Shown: in pieces, positions 55,552 through 63,396 of the stretch | Position numbering within the stretch: position 1 is the first letter of the stretch | How the letters are laid out: each line of letters starts with the position of its first letter | Assembly: GCF_900120155.1 (NCBI RefSeq) | Contig: NZ_LT635549.1 | Location: 620,001-684,000, forward strand | Length of the DNA stretch: 64,000 nucleotides | Direction: 5' to 3' | Source of the DNA: Clostridium sp. Marseille-P3244 | GTDB taxonomy: Bacteria; Bacillota; Clostridia; Lachnospirales; Lachnospiraceae | Made by a program: the position numbers and the translations under genes | The notes under the pieces: model-generated | What the model was told of the DNA's origin: nothing | What the model saw: only the letters and a program-made list of their open reading frames with translations | The model's database searches: none

Positions 55552-55564
55552 GAGGAGAATATGA

Positions 55565-57532
55565 TTGGAAACAGTAGAAAAAATAAAGAAATTACAAACA
55601 TTACCGTGGTATGCTTTGCATGATATAGCTATTCAGAATGGCGTTGAGCAAAAAGAAGTTAATGGAAAAGATAAAGAAGTAATAATAGAAAAAATACTGT
55701 CAAATGGTATCTTAACTGATGAAGAAATCGAACAATATGTAAACGACTATATTTATGGGGATAGGATTACATTTACATTATGGACTTTTCAAGAGAGTTT
55801 GAAAGATGAGGATTTTGATGAGATTTGGACCTTAGTGAATACGGAAGATGAGTATTTGTCTATTTCTGGGTATAGAAAGATGAAAATTCTTTCTGTTAAT
55901 GATTATGAGAATCGTGTTGAAATTTTATATGTATATAGTAAAGAATATTCATATGTAAATGAAGAGGGCAAAAATGATGGAGTTTGGGAACAGCATAGAG
56001 GATGTCTGTGGGTTGGAAAAAAAGCAACATATCTTGCGTGTATGAGCAAACATGAAAAAATGACAACATTTATTACTCATTTTATCTCAGACACATTATC
56101 AAATCCGATAACTCAAATCAAGCCACCTAAATCTGCAATCGATAAATGTACAAATTTTAAAGCGATTAGCAGGATGGTTTTACAAGGTCAAGCTGGAGAA
56201 AAGACGATTGTATCGCGAGCAGGTGGAATTACAGATAAACAAGAAGAAGAAATTGGAAGAATTCGTGCCGAAAGAATAGATACTTCTGGAAGTTTTATTG
56301 CAGAAATTACGGATGATATAGATGCAACTATCAAATATAATATAAGAAAGGGCAGCATTGGTATATATCGTCACTTGCCAGCACCTGTTTTGTTTGAGTG
56401 GTCTGAAAAAGCCATTGAAACAATTTTTGAGGAAATTGAAAATTTAAAAGGGAAACCGGCAGAAGAAATTTACAAAGAAACAGGACAAGAGATAAAATGG
56501 ACAGGAATTTCTACAGCAGAGTATCCACAATTAAATTGGTATTTGACACAGGTAATATCTGCCCTTGAGCAAGAAAATTATGAGGTACAGATTCCCCAAG
56601 ATAAATTAGCTGTTTTACAAAATAATAAATTTTTTCTCAAGTTTATTAGAATTTATTGTAACTCATGTGATTCCTATGAAATACCGTATTGTGCTAATTG
56701 CGGAGCAGAATTACAAATAATTAAAGGGAAAATTCAGCCATGTGGATGTGGTGCTCCAATTAGGATTCAATGTTCAGAGGGGCATAACGGTTGTGATATT
56801 GTTCCATGGTTTATAGGTACAGAATCATTAAAGCGAATGATAGATAAAAATATAAGAAAAATTTTTAAGGATTCAACATTAAATTATAATATTTTTATTG
56901 TGGATGATAAGCTTAATATTATTAACGGAATAGATAATATACAGACGGAAGTTGAAGTTCCATTTGAAGAAATAGAATGTTTTAAACATGACACGATAAC
57001 TTTATCGAATAGATTAAAAGCATATGCAGTAAACATGAATGAAAAATGTAAATCGGGAGTTTGTTCTAATAAAAAAATTAATGAGTGCATAAAAAATAAG
57101 GATATGGTTTGTCTGCCTAAATTGTTCTATTCGATTTTGCCTAATTATCGTCCCCAACCGCATAAAGGAACAGAATATGGTGATGTATCTTCTCAAGTGC
57201 GAATTGGCAATAAATCATATGAATTGCTAGGAATTATAAAAAAGAATAGTAAAAATAATTCAAGGGGGAATAAAACAGTTGATGATAAAATTTCAAGTCC
57301 GTTATTATCAACTTCATCAGAAGGTCAGGAAATAATACGACAGTTTATAGAACAAGGAATGTCAGACAATCGTTGCGAAATTATAGCGGTAATTGTTCCG
57401 CAGTATATAGATGCGGGACTAAAAGGCACCTTAAGATATCTGGCAAAATTATCAGGTAAAAAAGTAACATTTATTGAATTAGATGAGGTATGCGAACTAA
57501 TTTCTATGAATGAAAATATAAGAGTTTCATAA
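55565..57532 (+). CDS. Unknown 655-residue zinc-ribbon protein, third gene of the RloAB-like operon
   Basis: TTG 55565 lies 14 bases after the RloB-like gene, with AGGAG upstream. The N-terminus (LPWYALHDIAIQNGV, VIIEKILSNGIL) resembles a SAP/Rho-N-type nucleic-acid-binding motif. Around residues 365-405 two CxxC-type pairs (CNSCDSYEIPYCANCG, CGCGAPIRIQC) form a zinc ribbon. The C-terminal 110 residues (YELLGIIKK, EGQEIIRQFIEQ, VTFIELDEVCELI) have the alternating beta-alpha look of a restriction-endonuclease fold, but I cannot assign catalytic residues. Very AT-rich. It may be a nuclease or sensor added to the AbiL-like pair; family unknown. Confidence 0.65.
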   Translation: METVEKIKKLQTLPWYALHDIAIQNGVEQKEVNGKDKEVIIEKILSNGILTDEEIEQYVNDYIYGDRITFTLWTFQESLKDEDFDEIWTLVNTEDEYLSISGYRKMKILSVNDYENRVEILYVYSKEYSYVNEEGKNDGVWEQHRGCLWVGKKATYLACMSKHEKMTTFITHFISDTLSNPITQIKPPKSAIDKCTNFKAISRMVLQGQAGEKTIVSRAGGITDKQEEEIGRIRAERIDTSGSFIAEITDDIDATIKYNIRKGSIGIYRHLPAPVLFEWSEKAIETIFEEIENLKGKPAEEIYKETGQEIKWTGISTAEYPQLNWYLTQVISALEQENYEVQIPQDKLAVLQNNKFFLKFIRIYCNSCDSYEIPYCANCGAELQIIKGKIQPCGCGAPIRIQCSEGHNGCDIVPWFIGTESLKRMIDKNIRKIFKDSTLNYNIFIVDDKLNIINGIDNIQTEVEVPFEEIECFKHDTITLSNRLKAYAVNMNEKCKSGVCSNKKINECIKNKDMVCLPKLFYSILPNYRPQPHKGTEYGDVSSQVRIGNKSYELLGIIKKNSKNNSRGNKTVDDKISSPLLSTSSEGQEIIRQFIEQGMSDNRCEIIAVIVPQYIDAGLKGTLRYLAKLSGKKVTFIELDEVCELISMNENIRVS

Positions 57533-57547
57533 TATTAAGAAAATATA

Positions 57548-57578
57548 TCCGGCGTATATGCGCCGGAATTTTCTTTTC
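57548..57578 (+). terminator. Terminator before the recombinase gene
   Basis: TCCGGCG and CGCCGGA pair around TATATG and are followed by ATTTTCTTTT. It ends the defence operon and isolates the recombinase gene, which therefore has its own promoter; TATAAT at 57604-57609 is a candidate -10 box. Confidence 0.85.
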
Positions 57579-57663
57579 GCTCTGTACAAATCAGTCTTAT
57601 GTGTTATAATCAAAATATAAATAGTAACTGATTGTAATAGATGTAACAGAAAGGCAAATGCTT

Positions 57664-59235
57664 ATGAACATCGCAGCCTATTGCCGTGTTTCCACGGATA
57701 AATCCGACCAGCTGAACAGTTTAGAGACCCAGAAGCAATTCTTCACTGAATATGTGCAGCGTACCGGCGATCATCTCGTTAAAGTATATGCGGATGAAGG
57801 CATTTCCGGAACCAAAATCAAAAACAGAAAAGAGTTTTTACAAATGATGGCCGATGCGGAGCACGGCCTTTTTGATATGGTTGTTGTCAAGGATATTTCC
57901 CGTTTTGCCAGGAACACAGTGGATCTGCTCCAGAATGTACGGAGATTAAAGACATTGGGAATAGAGACACAGTTCCTCACTGCCAATATGACCAGCATGG
58001 GCAACAGTGAATTCGTCCTGACTATATTCGGCGCCCTGGCGCAGGAGGAGAGCGCCAATACATCAAAGCGTATCAAATTTGGCAAGAAAGTGAATGCGGA
58101 GAAAGGCCGGGTGCCAAATATTGTTTACGGCTACGATAAAACGATAGGGGATTATTTCAATCTGACGATCAATGAGAAAGAGGCGAACGTGATCCGTCAG
58201 ATTTTCCAGTGGTACATTCAGGACGGTTTTGGCTGTGCGTCCATTTCCAATAAATTGAATGAACAGGGGATTCGGACGAAACGGAACTGCCGATGGAGCC
58301 AGAATGCCATCAGCCGTGTCCTTACGAATGAACTCTATACCGGAAAGATAATTAATGGCAAACAGGAAGTAGCAGATTTCCTTACCGGTCAGCGGAAGGA
58401 AAAGGAAGAGACGGAATGGCTTGTGACGGAGCGGCCGGAATTGAAGATCATTGATGAGGAAGTGTTTGAGCAGGCACAGAAGATCCTCCATTCCCGTCAT
58501 CAGGCATTTAACTTGAATCATGAAAGGCAGAGCAACAAGTATCTTTTCTCCACGCTGATCAAGTGTAAAGAATGCGGCTGGTCGTTCCGTCGGACGGTCC
58601 GTAAGTATAAGAACACCTATGTACGTTGGGTGTGCTCAGGGCATAACGGACGGGGCGCAGATTCCTGCCCTAATACGGTGACACTGGATGAGGAGGAATT
58701 GATTGAAGTTCTACAGGAATATTTTTCAAATGTATTGAAGAATAAAAAGAAAGTGATCCAGTATGTGGTGAAGGAATTCCAGCGGGTATATAAGGCGAAA
58801 GATGAAAATGTGGAGTACGAAAAAGAACTGCGGGATAAGCTTTCCAAATTGAAAGCCATGCGTGAGAAATATATGGACATGTACACTGATGATCTGATTA
58901 CACGCCAGGAGCTCAATGACCGGATCGGCGGGGCAAGGCAGGAGATCGAGCGTCTGGAAAATGAACTGAAAATGGTTTCCTATCAGATCACCAAGGGCGA
59001 CCAGTTGGAGGAACTATTGAATACAACTTTCAGGGAAATTGAGGATATCACGGATGTGCACCAGATGACGAACACGCAGCTGAAAAAGATCATCCAGAAG
59101 ATCGAGGTGGACAAGGACGGAAATGTGGATATTTATCTGAAACTTCTGGGTGAACTGGGGCTGGATGAAACGGTATTGATCGAAGATGGATCTGCTGAAA
59201 ATAAAACAGTTCAAAATCATCACGACCGCACATAA
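57664..59235 (+). CDS. Large serine recombinase of the spoIIID element
   Basis: 523 residues. An N-terminal resolvase domain with nucleophile in YCRVSTDK and VKDISRFARN; a recombinase domain (ISNKLNEQGIRTK, ISRVLTNELYTGK); a zinc ribbon (CKECGWSFRR..., CSGHNGRGADSCPN); and a long coiled coil typical of phage-type integrases. AAGG nine bases upstream favours ATG 57664 over 57658. Its stop codon TAA at 59233-59235 lies inside attR, so its last residues (HHDRT) come from the junction. In an excised circle the frame would run on 17 codons. It is the evident catalyst for excision and restoration of spoIIID. Confidence 0.93.
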   Translation: MNIAAYCRVSTDKSDQLNSLETQKQFFTEYVQRTGDHLVKVYADEGISGTKIKNRKEFLQMMADAEHGLFDMVVVKDISRFARNTVDLLQNVRRLKTLGIETQFLTANMTSMGNSEFVLTIFGALAQEESANTSKRIKFGKKVNAEKGRVPNIVYGYDKTIGDYFNLTINEKEANVIRQIFQWYIQDGFGCASISNKLNEQGIRTKRNCRWSQNAISRVLTNELYTGKIINGKQEVADFLTGQRKEKEETEWLVTERPELKIIDEEVFEQAQKILHSRHQAFNLNHERQSNKYLFSTLIKCKECGWSFRRTVRKYKNTYVRWVCSGHNGRGADSCPNTVTLDEEELIEVLQEYFSNVLKNKKKVIQYVVKEFQRVYKAKDENVEYEKELRDKLSKLKAMREKYMDMYTDDLITRQELNDRIGGARQEIERLENELKMVSYQITKGDQLEELLNTTFREIEDITDVHQMTNTQLKKIIQKIEVDKDGNVDIYLKLLGELGLDETVLIEDGSAENKTVQNHHDRT

Positions 59236-59244
59236 AGATGTAAC
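59230..59244 (+). other. Right attachment site (attR) of the spoIIID intervening element
   Basis: ACATAaAGaTGTAAC, matching attL at 45476-45490 with two mismatches. It overlaps the recombinase stop codon and begins the 3' half of spoIIID. An AGATGTAAC also occurs at 57639-57647, just before the recombinase gene, possibly by chance. Confidence 0.88.
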
Positions 59245-59371
59245 CGAGCGGCTCCTCCAGATCAATCCCTCCCTTGCCAGGGAAGCCCGAAAGGTGCTTG
59301 ACACAAATAAATCTGAACGGCATATCCGGGGTGGGATGGCTACGAGAGAGAAATATCTTCATCAGCATTAG
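59231..59371 (+). CDS. spoIIID: SpoIIID, C-terminal half
   Basis: From CAT 59231 the frame reads HKDVTERLLQINPSLAREAR, then KVLDTNKSERHIRGGMATRE and KYLHQH before TAG at 59371. This is the highly conserved second half of SpoIIID, including the C-terminal basic region that contacts DNA. In this configuration it lacks promoter and start; an ATG at 59186 inside the recombinase gene is in frame but has no ribosome site. It is preserved without any frame damage, which argues that the split gene is still used. A strong terminator follows. Confidence 0.95.
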   Translation, partial: HKDVTERLLQINPSLAREARKVLDTNKSERHIRGGMATREKYLHQH

Positions 59372-59389
59372 ATTGAAATACGAGGCGCA

Positions 59390-59437
59390 AAGAATTCCCG
59401 GCAGATTTTTGCAAACCTGTCGAGAATTCTTTTTTTA
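59390..59437 (+). terminator. Terminator of spoIIID
   Basis: AAGAATTC...GGCAG pairs with CTGTC..GAATTCTT, followed by TTTTT. It lies 20 bases after the spoIIID stop codon, outside the element. From 59438 to 59660 I see only AT-rich sequence, with a possible promoter before 59682. Confidence 0.85.
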
Positions 59438-59681
59438 TCGGGAATGACATGCAGAAAACAGGATAATTCTGTAGAAAAATAGAGGAATTTGGAAGACAGA
59501 ATGTAAAAAGCTGTAAAAATAATTCGATTTTGTTAAAATTTTATCTTTCTTTGAATGGAATTATGTGGTAGTATGGATAACGGAAAACTGTAAAAGAAGA
59601 CCAGAAGACATTTTACTGAAATGTGTAAACAGATTGCAACATAAGTTCTCACAACGATTCAAAGAAGAGGTGAAATGAGTA

Positions 59682-59909
59682 ATGAATGAAATGAAGGTTA
59701 CTTTTAAAAATCCGGATGAGATTCTTGAATTTGTAAACACAGTCTCCAGGTATGACTTTCACATGGACATGAAGAGGGGACGGATTGTGGTTGACGCAAA
59801 GTCCCTGCTTGGTATCATGAATCTCGGACTCAATCAGGAAATTCAGCTTCAGATGTATTCGGATGACTGCGATGAGCTTCAGAAAGAGATTGCGAAATAC
59901 GCAGCATAA
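59682..59909 (+). CDS. HPr-like protein lacking the active-site histidine motif
   Basis: 75 residues with the HPr fold. VDAKSLLGIMNLGL matches the regulatory-serine segment of HPr (xxxAKSxxGxMxLG), but the N-terminal GxHARPA motif with the phosphorylatable His is replaced by NTVSRYDFHMDM. It cannot be a normal PTS phosphocarrier; a regulatory role like Crh is possible, since Crh also lacks His15. GAGGTG lies upstream of ATG 59682. Such proteins are common in Lachnospiraceae. A terminator follows. Confidence 0.8.
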   Translation: MNEMKVTFKNPDEILEFVNTVSRYDFHMDMKRGRIVVDAKSLLGIMNLGLNQEIQLQMYSDDCDELQKEIAKYAA

Positions 59910-59943
59910 AAGCAGAAACTGGAAGAAATTGGTCTGTATAAAT

Positions 59944-59970
59944 TTCCCGGCGTATTAGCGCCGGGAATCT
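59944..59970 (+). terminator. Terminator after the HPr-like gene
   Basis: TTCCCGGCG and CGCCGGGAA form a perfect 9-bp stem with a 6-base loop, followed by TCTTT. Its core resembles the terminator at 57548, but the flanks differ. Confidence 0.8.
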
Positions 59971-60058
59971 TTGATTATCCGAATATAAAATAGCGTGTGT
60001 TTTACGGAGAGTTTTATCTGGATCCGGAGGAGTGAGATCCGATGGAAGGAAGGGGAAA

Positions 60059-61435
60059 ATGAGAGGCAGATGGTTTATGAAAAAGTATAACATTGAAAAA
60101 AGCAGGTTGTTATTTGACAATAAAAAACTGGCAGCGCTGATTCTTCCATTGATCATCGAGCAGTTTCTTACTGTGCTGGTCGGAATGGCAGACTCCGTCA
60201 TGGTGGCCAGTGTCGGGGAGGCAGCGGTATCCGGAGTTTCCCTTGTAGATAATATCATGACTCTGTTTATTAATCTTTTCGCGGCTCTGGCAACGGGCGG
60301 CGCAGTCATTGCAGGACAGTATCTTGGACAGAAGAATGAAAAGCAGTCGTGCAGGGCAGCGACACAGCTGGTCTGGTTTACCACGATCCTCGCGGTGGTG
60401 ATCATGGCGCTGATCTACTGCGGAAAATGGTTTATCCTGCATGTTGTGTTCGGGCAGATTGACGCAGATGTCATGGCACATGCCAACACCTATCTGCTGA
60501 TCGTGACGGCATCGATTCCGTTTATCGCTCTTTACAACGCAGGCGCGGCAGTTTTCCGTGTGATGGGGAATTCCAGGATATCCATGCAGGTAGCAATCAT
60601 CATGAATGTGATCAATGTAGCCGGAAATGCCACTCTGATCTACGGATTTCACAGAGGGACAGAAGGCGTCGCGATTCCGACGCTGGTATCACGGATCACG
60701 GCGGCAGTGCTGATCATTGCGCTGCTCTGCGGGCAGCATCATGTGATTCATTTAAAAAAGACATTCCGCTACCGGCCGGAATGGACGATGGTGAAACGGA
60801 TCCTGGGCATCGGAATCCCGAATGGAATGGAAAACGCCATGTTTCAGCTCGGAAAGATCATCGTGCTCAGTCTGGTATCTACATTTGGGACATATGCCAT
60901 TGCGGCAAATGCGGTCTGCAATGTAGTCGCCAGTTTTCAGATTCTTCCGGGAATGGCTATCAATCTGGCGATCACGGCGGTTATCGCGCGGTGCGTGGGC
61001 GCGGGAGATTACGAGCAGGCAGAGTATTTTACAAAGAAGTTGCTCAAGCTGGTGTACGTATGTATGTGGGTGATCAACCTTGTGATCCTGGCGCTTGTAC
61101 CGTTTATTCTGTGGGCATATAACCTTTCTGACGTGACTGCGGAAACTTCCCGTGTGATCATATATTTCCACAGCGTGAGCGCGTGCCTGATCTGGCCGGT
61201 AGCATTTTCTCTTCCTGCTACGCTGAGGGCGGCAGGGGACGCAAAAGTTACTATGATTATTGCGCTGGCGTCCATGTGGATTTTCCGGATTGTATTCAGC
61301 TATATACTGGGCGGATATTTTGGCCTTGGTGTGCTGGGAGTATGGATCGCTATGGTAATCGACTGGTGTGTGAGAGCGGTATGTATGGCACTCAGATATA
61401 AGACAGGGAAATGGAAGCTGATCCATTCGATCTGA
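60059..61435 (+). CDS. MATE-family multidrug/sodium exporter
   Basis: About 458 residues with 12 membrane helices in two MatE repeats (LILPLIIEQFLTVLVGMADS at the start of the first, RILGIGIPNGMENAMFQLGK at the start of the second). It exports drugs or metabolites using Na+ or H+. GGAAGGGG precedes ATG 60059; ATG 60077 (MKKYNIEKS) with GAGAGG is also plausible. Single gene. Confidence 0.92.
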   Translation: MRGRWFMKKYNIEKSRLLFDNKKLAALILPLIIEQFLTVLVGMADSVMVASVGEAAVSGVSLVDNIMTLFINLFAALATGGAVIAGQYLGQKNEKQSCRAATQLVWFTTILAVVIMALIYCGKWFILHVVFGQIDADVMAHANTYLLIVTASIPFIALYNAGAAVFRVMGNSRISMQVAIIMNVINVAGNATLIYGFHRGTEGVAIPTLVSRITAAVLIIALLCGQHHVIHLKKTFRYRPEWTMVKRILGIGIPNGMENAMFQLGKIIVLSLVSTFGTYAIAANAVCNVVASFQILPGMAINLAITAVIARCVGAGDYEQAEYFTKKLLKLVYVCMWVINLVILALVPFILWAYNLSDVTAETSRVIIYFHSVSACLIWPVAFSLPATLRAAGDAKVTMIIALASMWIFRIVFSYILGGYFGLGVLGVWIAMVIDWCVRAVCMALRYKTGKWKLIHSI

Positions 61436-61539
61436 GGATTGGGAATACTAAGGGGAGACGGGCAGCGGCAGGGCTGTGGGGGACCGGGAGACAAGATTTC
61501 GGAGATCGCAATGAGAGACACAGAGTATCTAAGAAATGC

Positions 61540-61568
61540 TTGTAAAACAAAAGTCGCTCAACTATAAT
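61540..61568 (+). promoter_or_regulatory. Sigma-A promoter of guaA
   Basis: TTGTAA at 61540-61545 and TATAAT at 61563-61568 with a 17-base spacer. The 85-base leader to the guaA start shows no purine-riboswitch signature that I can see. The stretch 61440-61535 upstream is unusually G-rich but holds no recognised feature. Confidence 0.75.
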
Positions 61569-61654
61569 TGATATCAACAGGAAAGTTAAAAACAGAAAAG
61601 TGTTCTGTATGGAAGCCAGACCATGACGGATGCATGTTTTACAGGAGGGAAATC

Positions 61655-63202
61655 TTGAAGAACGAATTAGTGATCGTGCTGGATTTCGGCGGGCAGTATA
61701 ATCAGCTTGTCGCCAGGCGGGTAAGGGAATGTAATGTATATTGTGAGATTTATTCTTACAGGACAGAGATTGAGAAGATCAAGGAAATGAACCCCAAAGG
61801 GATCATCCTGACAGGGGGGCCCAACAGCTGTTATGAGCCGGACTCTCCTACATATACGGACGAGCTGTTCCGGCTGGGGATTCCGGTACTGGGACTTTGT
61901 TACGGCGCTCAGCTGATGATGCATGTGCTTGGCGGCAAGGTAGAGCGCGCGGATGTCAGGGAGTACGGGAAGACAGAAGTGATTATTGACAAGGCGGCAT
62001 CCAAAGTGTTCCAGGGCGTTTCCTCGCCCACAGTCTGCTGGATGAGTCATTTCGATTACATCTCTCAGACCGCTCCGGGATTTGAAGTTACAGCCCATAC
62101 TGCCGACTGCCCTACAGCTGCCGCTGAAAATGAGGCGGAGAAACTGTATGCCATCCAGTTCCATCCGGAAGTGCTTCACACGGCGGAAGGGACGAAGATG
62201 ATCAATAACTTTGTCAAAAATGTATGTGGCTGCGCCGGTGACTGGAAGATGGATGCTTTCGTAGAAAATACCGTAAAGGAGATCCGCGGGAAGGTAGGTG
62301 ACGGCAAAGTGCTGTGCGCTCTGTCCGGCGGAGTGGACTCTTCTGTGGCTGCGGTTATGATGTCCAAGGCGATCGGGAAACAGCTTACATGTGTATTCGT
62401 TGACCATGGTTTGCTCAGGAAAAATGAGGGCGACGAGGTGGAGGCTGTGTTCGGTCCCGAAGGTCCCTATGACCTGAATTTTATCCGCGTGAATGCCCAG
62501 GAGCGATTCTACGGGAAACTGAAAGGAGTGGAGGAGCCGGAGAAGAAGCGGAAGATCATCGGAGAAGAATTTATTCGTGTGTTTGAAGAAGAGGCGAAAA
62601 AGATCGGCGCTGTGGATTTCCTTGTACAGGGAACGATCTATCCGGATGTGGTGGAGAGCGGCCTGGGAGGTGAGTCGGCTGTGATCAAGTCCCACCATAA
62701 TGTGGGAGGTCTTCCGGATTATGTAGATTTCAAAGAGATCATTGAGCCGCTGCGCGATCTGTTTAAAGACGAGGTACGCAAGGCCGGACTTGAACTGGGG
62801 CTTCCGGAACATCTTGTATTCCGCCAGCCGTTTCCGGGACCGGGGCTGGGTGTGCGCATTGTGGGTGAGGTGACTGCGGAAAAGGTGCGGATCGTCCAGG
62901 ATGCGGACGCGATCTACAGGGAAGAGATCGCAAACGCCGGGCTGGACCGCAGTATCGGACAGTATTTTGCCGGGCTGACCAATATGCGGAGCGTGGGAGT
63001 CATGGGGGATGAGAGGACCTATGATTATGCCGTGGCGCTGCGGGCTGTGAATACAGTGGATTTCATGACTGCCGAGGCGGCCGAGATCCCATATGAAGTG
63101 CTGAATAAGGTGATGAGCCGAATCATTAATGAAGTCCGCGGGGTCAACAGGGTCATGTACGATCTGACCAGTAAGCCGCCGGGGACGATCGAGTTCGAAT
63201 AA
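61655..63202 (+). CDS. guaA: GMP synthase (glutamine-hydrolysing)
   Basis: Converts XMP to GMP with glutamine and ATP. The N-terminal class-I amidotransferase has the catalytic Cys in [12 protein letters not shown] and His/Glu in IQFHPEVLH. The ATP-PPase domain has the P-loop [14 protein letters not shown], and the C-terminal dimerisation domain ends GTIEFE. The start is TTG 61655 with AGGAGG six bases upstream, giving 515 residues, the usual length; the frame is open back to 61568 without homology. Confidence 0.96.
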   Translation: MKNELVIVLDFGGQYNQLVARRVRECNVYCEIYSYRTEIEKIKEMNPKGIILTGGPNSCYEPDSPTYTDELFRLGIPVLGLCYGAQLMMHVLGGKVERADVREYGKTEVIIDKAASKVFQGVSSPTVCWMSHFDYISQTAPGFEVTAHTADCPTAAAENEAEKLYAIQFHPEVLHTAEGTKMINNFVKNVCGCAGDWKMDAFVENTVKEIRGKVGDGKVLCALSGGVDSSVAAVMMSKAIGKQLTCVFVDHGLLRKNEGDEVEAVFGPEGPYDLNFIRVNAQERFYGKLKGVEEPEKKRKIIGEEFIRVFEEEAKKIGAVDFLVQGTIYPDVVESGLGGESAVIKSHHNVGGLPDYVDFKEIIEPLRDLFKDEVRKAGLELGLPEHLVFRQPFPGPGLGVRIVGEVTAEKVRIVQDADAIYREEIANAGLDRSIGQYFAGLTNMRSVGVMGDERTYDYAVALRAVNTVDFMTAEAAEIPYEVLNKVMSRIINEVRGVNRVMYDLTSKPPGTIEFE

Positions 63203-63249
63203 TTTAAAGCGTTTGGCATATAATTTTAGAGGGAAGTTCTTGAGTTTCC

Positions 63250-63307
63250 GCAGATTGTACTAAAAAGATGAGTATGTCTTTCTAAAGTACCAATCTGCCC
63301 ATTTTTT
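63250..63307 (+). terminator. Probable terminator of guaA
   Basis: GCAGATTGTACT pairs with AGTACCAATCTGC across a loop of about 24 bases, with TTTTTT following at 63302. It could also mark the end of the transposon remnant downstream. Confidence 0.65.
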
Positions 63308-63396
63308 GAGAGATTTAGAATGGCAGCACCGAGAGTAGAGGCACTTTTATAAGCCCCGCCGGAACCGGGCTTTGGGAGACATATACTTTTATCTAT

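Larger units (their letters stand above)
45476..59234 (+). mobile_element. Skin-like intervening element in spoIIID, 13.75 kb
   Basis: The element separates two halves of spoIIID and is flanked by short imperfect direct repeats; one core copy plus interior is 13,754 bp. Its last gene is a large serine recombinase oriented toward the right junction, the arrangement known for sigK skin elements and phage-derived spore-gene intervening sequences. No phage structural, replication or conjugation genes are visible. Cargo: MerR regulator, duplicated-domain lipoprotein, EF-hand-like protein, DUF4230 protein, DUF3427 helicase with NUDIX, AAA/RloB pair and a 655-residue unknown. Much of the interior is clearly more AT-rich than the chromosome on either side. 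Excision would rebuild spoIIID precisely and in frame. Confidence 0.92.

Noticed and set aside
57579-57663. Sigma-E or sigma-K promoter before the recombinase gene
   Set aside because: I found only a TATAAT-like box; no CATACAnT or CATAnnnTA motif at suitable spacing. How excision is timed remains open.
45476-59234. Integrated prophage or conjugative element
   Set aside because: No capsid, tail, terminase, replication, relaxase or type IV secretion genes were seen; only a recombinase and cargo.
59186-59371. Independent 61-residue gene starting at ATG 59186
   Set aside because: Its first residues are the recombinase 3' end in another frame, there is no ribosome site, and homology to SpoIIID begins only at the attR core.
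61440-61654. Guanine/purine riboswitch upstream of guaA
   Set aside because: No paired P1-P2-P3 pattern or conserved loop sequences were evident; only a promoter and ribosome site are supported.
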